Below, piece after piece: positions 59,001 through 64,000 of a DNA stretch of 64,000 bases. Made by a program: the position numbers and the translations under genes. A model generated the notes under the pieces. That model did no database searches, was not told where the DNA came from, and was given only the letters and a program-made list of their open reading frames with translations. The stretch comes from Morella rubra. Its lineage: Eukaryota; Streptophyta; Magnoliopsida; Fagales; Myricaceae. Each line of letters starts with the position of its first letter. The stretch's first letter is position 1. The stretch covers positions 18,112,571 through 18,176,570 of the forward strand of contig CM025852.1 of NCBI GenBank assembly GCA_003952965.2. The letters are read 5' to 3'.

Positions 59001-59826
59001 TAACAATTTTAGTGTAGTGTATATTTAGCCCGTCTTCCCTGAACAAAAATGTCACTAGATTTTCGAATAGAAAATCCCACTTGAGTTAATTGTTGGCTAC
59101 AACCTATAAAAAATATAAGGGAATTAAATGTCACTTTTAACTCCTAAACTTACATAAAAATGTCAAAAAAAATATTCAAACCATCAAAATCATCACATTT
59201 TGCCCCAAAACTATAAAAATGTATCTATACTCTACCCATAATTGAATCTGACGGCTGAAATATGCAAAAAATAAGTTACGTGACACAATATTAATAACTA
59301 GAGCATATGACAAGGCGAAGGTTTATGATTATTGATATATAGTTTTGAGAATAAATATGAAGATTTTGATGATTTAGATCTCTTTTTGACATTTTGACAT
59401 GGTCCAGTGGCTAAAAGTGTGACAATCTCCCAACTCCATATTGTCCAATTTTTTTTTATTAAGAAAAAAAGAGAACAATAGAAAAAAGGAAGTCTTCAGG
59501 TGGTCTCCCCAATCTTTGGAATTAATAAACTACAATATTGTTGTAATGGCTGAAGTAACCAAAATACTGCTAATTAGATAATATCATAACAAATCTATGA
59601 AATTTAATCAGATATATATCATTCGAGATGTTTGAATATATCATCATCAAGAGAGTAAAGATTCAATTTATATTTTCAATATAAATAGAGATTTTTATCT
59701 TGTATACACTTATAATATAAAATAAAGTCATAGAATGCGTTTTTATTTCTGACGAGTTGATCAGATTTACCTGCGCATTAGTAATTCTTTGCTTTAGATA
59801 AAGGTTTTGCTTTCCGGGGGTTATGA

Positions 59827-59866
<40 letters not shown>

Positions 59867-61724
59867 TTGTCTAAACAGACTGACTGACCTGCAAAAATGT
59901 GCTGACCCAAGATTCAAGAATGCTTCTTGACGTAGAACTGCCACTGTGCCCATTCTCGAATGGTATGCCTAATTTAATACAAGAGCGACTCGAATTCCTT
60001 GAATTAGTGCCTGCAGGAAGTGCTTGATATGGAAATGTTTCTTGTGAACTTGAAGTCTCCTCTGCTCTACTATTTTCAATACTTGGCAGAAGCTTCAGCA
60101 TGGGTTGAGTCCCCCTGCAGGTACCAGAGAAACAGACTTTTATGGTTGGACTTACAAATTTGATACACGAAGAATTTGCGAAAGAAAAAAACTAAAAAGA
60201 GAGATTTCCACTTAATTTAACCTTCGCAAGGAGGGGTAAGCACAATCTTTTCCATGCTCGCAGCCTTGTAACATTCCCACTTGATCTAAAAGACCTCTGT
60301 AGTAATGTGGATGATACTCATCCGGACATCCTAACATGCACTGCACTAATGTTTGCACAAACTCTTCAACACCTTTCTCGTATACGAGACGTATTCCACA
60401 CATTTCAACCTTCACATTTGTGTTAGTGCTATAGAATGAAGCCCAAATGTGATCACAACGATTCGACTGAAATATCACGCGAGGAATGTAAAACACCAAG
60501 AGCCTATGCGAGCTGTCAGCGAAAATGTCTCTAGAGAGTGGAAAGGCTATGTAAGGTGAAGTAGGACCTTCATCGCTAGCTGAAAGAGTACCAAAGCGGA
60601 CAAAAATTGCTGAATCCTGATTGTCAGCCGAAACAACTGGTTGCCGGTTGTGGATTTTATAATAAGCATACACTGAGTATCCCGTCCACGTAATATCTTC
60701 GTGCAAATTCTGTGGCAGCTCCATTCTTACGTAGGAAGCAAAATTTTGATAACTGAACCATCTGGGAATCGCAATCTGAGGAAAGATGTAATCGTACAAG
60801 TGGTTTCGTGCAGCGTGTCCCTGGAAAACATGTAAATATATACATAGTGCTCGACGAACGAGAGAACTAATAAAGAAAAAATTGCAGAAATTATGGTGTT
60901 CGCGGAAGAACTATAGTATAGTGGGGATCACCTGATACAATGTTGAAAGCAGTGACTTGAGGTCTCTTTTCAGCCTGCTGTTCGGGTCACTTTCGCCAAT
61001 GGACTCACAGGATTCCGGCTCACCAAGGCTTTGGGGTAAGACCTTATGTTTTTCTTGGAATTCTTGAAAACCTCGACGCAGATCATCAGGGCTCCCGAAA
61101 ATGGAGTGGCTTAAATGTTTTACAAACTCTACCGTATCTTGCTCGTACATTATTCGGGCACCACAAAGCCTAATCTTAATATCCGGGCTGCTGGAGGTAA
61201 TTGAAGGTGTAATGCAGCTGCGTACGTCCAACTGGTCCCTAAAACTCGCATGTGATATGTATACCCAAAGTCCAAATGAACCAGTAGATAATTTGTGCCT
61301 AGGAACAGTAAAGATTAAGGAAGAATCTAAAGGACCTCCATCCAGGTCTAAGAGACATTTGAACTCGTGAAAATAGTTCAAATCCTGACCAGGAGAAGCG
61401 TTGTTCAAATTTTCTTGGACTTCAAAAACACTGCACAACGATAGTCCTCTCCAACTACCATTTTCATACAGATCAGAAGGAAGCAAGATTGGCTCAAATG
61501 ACCCAGTCTTCTGGTGGCTGAACCACTCTGGAATTTCAGTCTGAGGGGAAACGCTATAAAATGTTTCACTTTTATCAATTTGCTCCTACAAAATAGCAAA
61601 AGGAAAAAAAAAAGGAAAAGAATGTTCAATTTGTGTCAATAGGCGTTGTTTGCATGTGCGTTTACGTGTTTGTGCGCGTGTGCACATGTTATATATGTGA
61701 GTCTGCACATGTCTCTGGGTGTGC

Positions 61725-61760
<36 letters not shown>

Positions 61761-64000
61761 TCCATATATCTTTGCCACAATGGCTGGTAGTGCATATCTA
61801 GCAAAGAAATCTTGCTGACATTGCAATATTCTTCATCGTTCGGCATCATCTCTCTGGCATTCAAATCTTCTCCATCGAGGGCCGAGCGGCAGTCAATAAA
61901 AGTGAATCCTGCTGCACCAGAAGTCCACACTATAACTCGATTTGAGTAATTTTCTAGGGAAGTACATCCTCTTGCCATTACTAATTGTACACTTAAGGGA
62001 AGATTTAGCAATGATTGAAGCCTGCTACAACCATCCAGACAAAGAAATATAAGCTTGGAAAGCTGAGAAATGCTATCGGGGAGGCGTGTAAAATTGTTTT
62101 TGCCCAAATTTAGAGACTGCAGTGAAGATAAACAACTAAGATCGTCAGGGAGTGTTCCGTCAAATAGATTGCAGTCACTTATATCAAGAGACACTAGAGA
62201 GATTAACCCTGAGAACGACATAGGCAACAACAAGTTAATTGGCTCTGGATTGATTGGATGGTGGGCAATTAAGAAAAAATCTGTCCATGAACAAATGGTG
62301 GCACAAATTGAGGATAACATGGGGATGAGTCCAATGGAATCCGCTGATTTTGGTGGTTGACCTTCACATCCTGATAGAATGAGAGATTTAAGAGATGTCA
62401 ATCCACCAATGGCACTGGGAAAACTAGAGAGGTTCTTGCAGTCTCCAAGATTCAATAAATTCAAGCCAGTTAGGTGCTCAATGGATGATGGAATTTCTTC
62501 TATGGCTGTCCCATCCAAATAAAGCTCTGATAAGTATATCATATTTTTCCCAATCTCTGGAAGTTTTCTAACTCTTGAACAACCAGATAGAACAAAAATT
62601 TCAAGAGATTCCAAGTTGATCTCAAGTGGAAGCCTAAAAAGAGATTTGCAATCTCTAAGACTCAAAAGACTAAGACGTTTGAGAGCAAAAATAGATGGGT
62701 GAAGCTCCTGCAATCTTGTACAACCATTAAGAATCAGCCTCCCAAGATTTGGGACTCCAAAGAAGTTAGGAGTCATGATTAAGTTTTGAGAGTCACTAAG
62801 GTCGATGACTTTTAGTTTGCTCATGCTCTGTGATAAAAACAAAAACAAAATAGAAAGTAAGTGGTCATGAAATCAATCCAACTCGTTAAAAACAAAAAAC
62901 AAAAATGCACTTGCTTAAGTAAGTAAAATTCTCACACAAAATTCCTCCGGTATGTGCTTCAAGCAGCTGCGACGCATGATCAATTCTACAAGATTGCTGG
63001 GTTGAAAACTCCTTGGCAATGATTTCAAAGGATATTCATGCCAATCCAGTAGACGTAAATTATTAGGAAGATCAGCGAGGCCTTCTGGAAGGTGCACATC
63101 ACTTATTTTGAGCAATCGGAGTTTTTCCATCTTCGAGAAGGCTCGAGCATTCAATTGTTCTCTATGTGGAGGTGAGTTTAGCACAACGCCTTCAGTCGCT
63201 AATTCCGTTCCCTGGTAATCAAGAAGAGTAAATTTTAGGATAGAAAAAGATCATATACTTCCCTATGCTTGCTTGTAAAAAGAAAAAAAATACTTTTCCA
63301 TTTCTATGTCAATATATAATATATACTTCTCCAGAGTTATCTTAAGAATCATATTGAATGTGTTTCATTTCTAGCTAGTGATGGCACTTACAGTAGTATA
63401 CTTTTGTACTTGGAGGACATCAACCCAATCCCACAATCTACTGTGCTTTTCAGGAGCAGATTCACGTTGAACAATTCTCCTTGCCATTTGTTGTAGTAAA
63501 TTATGTATCCATATGTTCTTCCCGAAAATAATAATGAGAGATTTGTCCGCTAGAATTTCTATATCCATGTTTGGATAGCAACCGGCACCATCTAGTAGAT
63601 CTACCACTCGATCTCTAGCCTCCCCATTGAAGAAACATGCAATATCTAGAAATAATCTTTTCTCCGAATCTTCCAATCCCTCGAAACTAACTTCAAGTGC
63701 ACCCTGAATTTTGGAACACGGGTTTTCTTTCAGTTTATCCAGAGCATCTTTCCATGCTTTCTTTTCCCTATGGAACAGGGAGGAACCCAAAACCTTTAGA
63801 GATAAAGGAAGGCCGCCAGCATAACGGACAAACTGGTTACATAGATCCAATAGATCCTCTTCATGACAATGGGGTTTGCCTAATGCTTTTAAGCAAAAGA
63901 GATGCAAAGCATCAGATGCATTCAACTTTTTAGCCTTGTATATTTGTTGCACTCCACGCAGTGTTAACAAATGATTATCTTCAGTGGTTATGATTATTCT
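55363..64000 (-). CDS. TNL unit D: NB-ARC-LRR receptor with six C-JID (PL) exons, 5' end outside window
   Basis: Exons, high to low: NB-ARC (partial) 64000-63392, LRR1 63211-62936, LRR2 62827-61760, PL1 61585-60932, PL2 60820-60222, linker 60114-59889, PL3 58567-57830, PL4 57738-57055, PL5 56941-56210, PL6 56064-55363. They sum to 6288 nt (2096 codons with stop) with GT/AG borders and no internal stop. The NB-ARC part starts at RIIITTED and has GGLPLSLKVLG, LFLDIACFFNGEA and WIHNLL in place of MHD. Each PL exon has a degenerate FP-x-x-EI-x-x-WFSHQ start, a WMG/WRG-x-x-L/A-C strand, an F-I/V-W-x-S/F-Y-I-P-like strand and C-G-x-R-L-x-Y/F. The post-LRR part alone is about 1445 residues. Repeated PL exons are known from the Prunus Ma nematode-resistance TNL, which has five. 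The TIR should lie just beyond 64000. It is likely an active immune receptor; its target is unknown. Confidence 0.85.
56210..56941 (-). other. unit D exon PL5 (C-JID)
   Basis: 244 codons, phase 0-0. It begins DFDGCSIWNLCCPPKEILNW, has SDWMGLFLCAYFS, GGFVWLFYIP and KCGLRFFH, then a basic-polar tail before a gtaatt donor. Confidence 0.8.
57055..57738 (-). other. unit D exon PL4 (C-JID)
   Basis: 228 codons, phase 0-0. The start motif is degenerate (FPLTNIGELFSHQ). It has NNWMGFALYASFSF, LGGFIWISYVP and KCALRLFYEHDE. It is the closest copy to the PL exon left in unit C. Confidence 0.8.
57830..58567 (-). other. unit D exon PL3 (C-JID)
   Basis: 246 codons, phase 0-0. FPQREIPEWFPPHQ, DPDWMGFAICAVFSF, AFIWVSLIP and KCGVRLVYKGNMEEFA, then a polar tail. 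Confidence 0.8.
58568..59888 (-). other. intron between linker exon and PL3
   Basis: 1.3-kb AT-rich intron, the longest in the visible part of unit D. It includes an (AT)n(GT)n microsatellite at 59827-59866. No coding sequence or transposon ends recognised. Confidence 0.6.
59827..59866. repeat. (AT)n(GT)n microsatellite
   Basis: An alternating AT block followed by GT dinucleotides, about 40 bp, just inside the donor end of a unit D intron. Confidence 0.9.
59889..60114 (-). other. unit D serine-rich linker exon
   Basis: 75 codons plus a shared codon, entry phase 2, exit phase 0. Reads SSSQETFPYQALPAGTNSRN and GHSGSSTSRSILESW. It has no C-JID motifs and is rich in Ser, likely a flexible spacer between PL2 and PL3. 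Both borders (cctgcag acceptor, cag/gtcagt donor) look good and keep the frame. Confidence 0.65.
60222..60820 (-). other. unit D exon PL2 (C-JID)
   Basis: Begins GHAARNHLYDYIFPQIAIPR and WFSYQ, has TGYSVYAYY, LLVFYIP and MCGIRLVYEKGVEEFVQTL. It ends in phase 2, unlike the other PL exons. A relic of the same exon remains behind unit B. Confidence 0.8.
60932..61585 (-). other. unit D exon PL1 (C-JID)
   Basis: 218 codons, phase 0-0. It begins EQIDKSETFYSVSPQTEIPE and WFSHQKTGS, has GSWRGLSLCSVF, FGLWVYISH and LCGARIMYEQD. Orthologous in position to the single C-JID exon of unit B, but continues about 40 residues past the unit B stop. Confidence 0.82.
61730..61756. repeat. (GA)n microsatellite at the LRR2 donor of unit D
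   Basis: The intron after LRR2 starts gtttctctctct on the minus strand. Same place as in units B and C. Confidence 0.85.

Overview
This is plant nuclear DNA, most likely from a woody rosid dicot. It has large phase-conserved introns, TIR-NB-LRR (TNL) immune receptor genes with C-JID (post-LRR, PL) exons, and L1, Copia, CACTA and Mutator transposons. TNL genes with many repeated PL exons are known best from the Prunus Ma locus, so a Prunus-like rosid is plausible, but the sequence alone does not fix the species.

Four related TNL units lie head to tail on the minus strand. Unit A (about 7.6 kb down to the left edge) splices in frame as TIR-TIR-NB-LRR. Its C-terminal C-JID exon has been cut off by a LINE insertion and then duplicated. 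Unit B (14276-9179) is an intact five-exon TNL of 1178 residues, followed by the relic of a second PL exon. Unit C (53.3-50.9 kb, with its 3' end displaced to 17.86-17.57 kb) is a pseudogene with a damaged TIR exon and most of the NB-ARC and LRR deleted. Unit D (from beyond 64000 down to 55363) has an open reading frame throughout its visible part and carries six C-JID exons plus a serine-rich linker exon. In all, 6288 nt of visible coding sequence stay in frame.

The 33 kb between 17.87 and 50.84 kb is a nested transposon block sitting inside one PL exon of unit C. An L1-type LINE (13-bp target duplication) came first. It was later hit by a CACTA element (18487-23253), by a Copia LTR element (24045-30274) that itself holds a smaller Copia element (24202-26573), and by a palindromic rearrangement (33.1-35.8 kb). 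A Mutator-like element (37263-50840) landed at the LINE/target-site junction, and a second CACTA element (37527-43218) landed in its left terminal inverted repeat. The DNA transposons carry captured host-gene pieces that still contain introns: an FMN phosphatase/riboflavin kinase (FHY-like) and CDC48 in CACTA-1, a 3-beta-HSD/decarboxylase in CACTA-2, and Elongator subunit ELP4 in the Mutator element.

A and B look able to produce proteins, D does so for its visible part, and C is dead. The cluster shows receptor diversification by exon duplication (TIR in A, C-JID in D), by exon loss (PL exons in B, LRR in C) and by transposon insertion. All splice junctions are inferred from GT/AG signals, reading phase and comparison among the four units.
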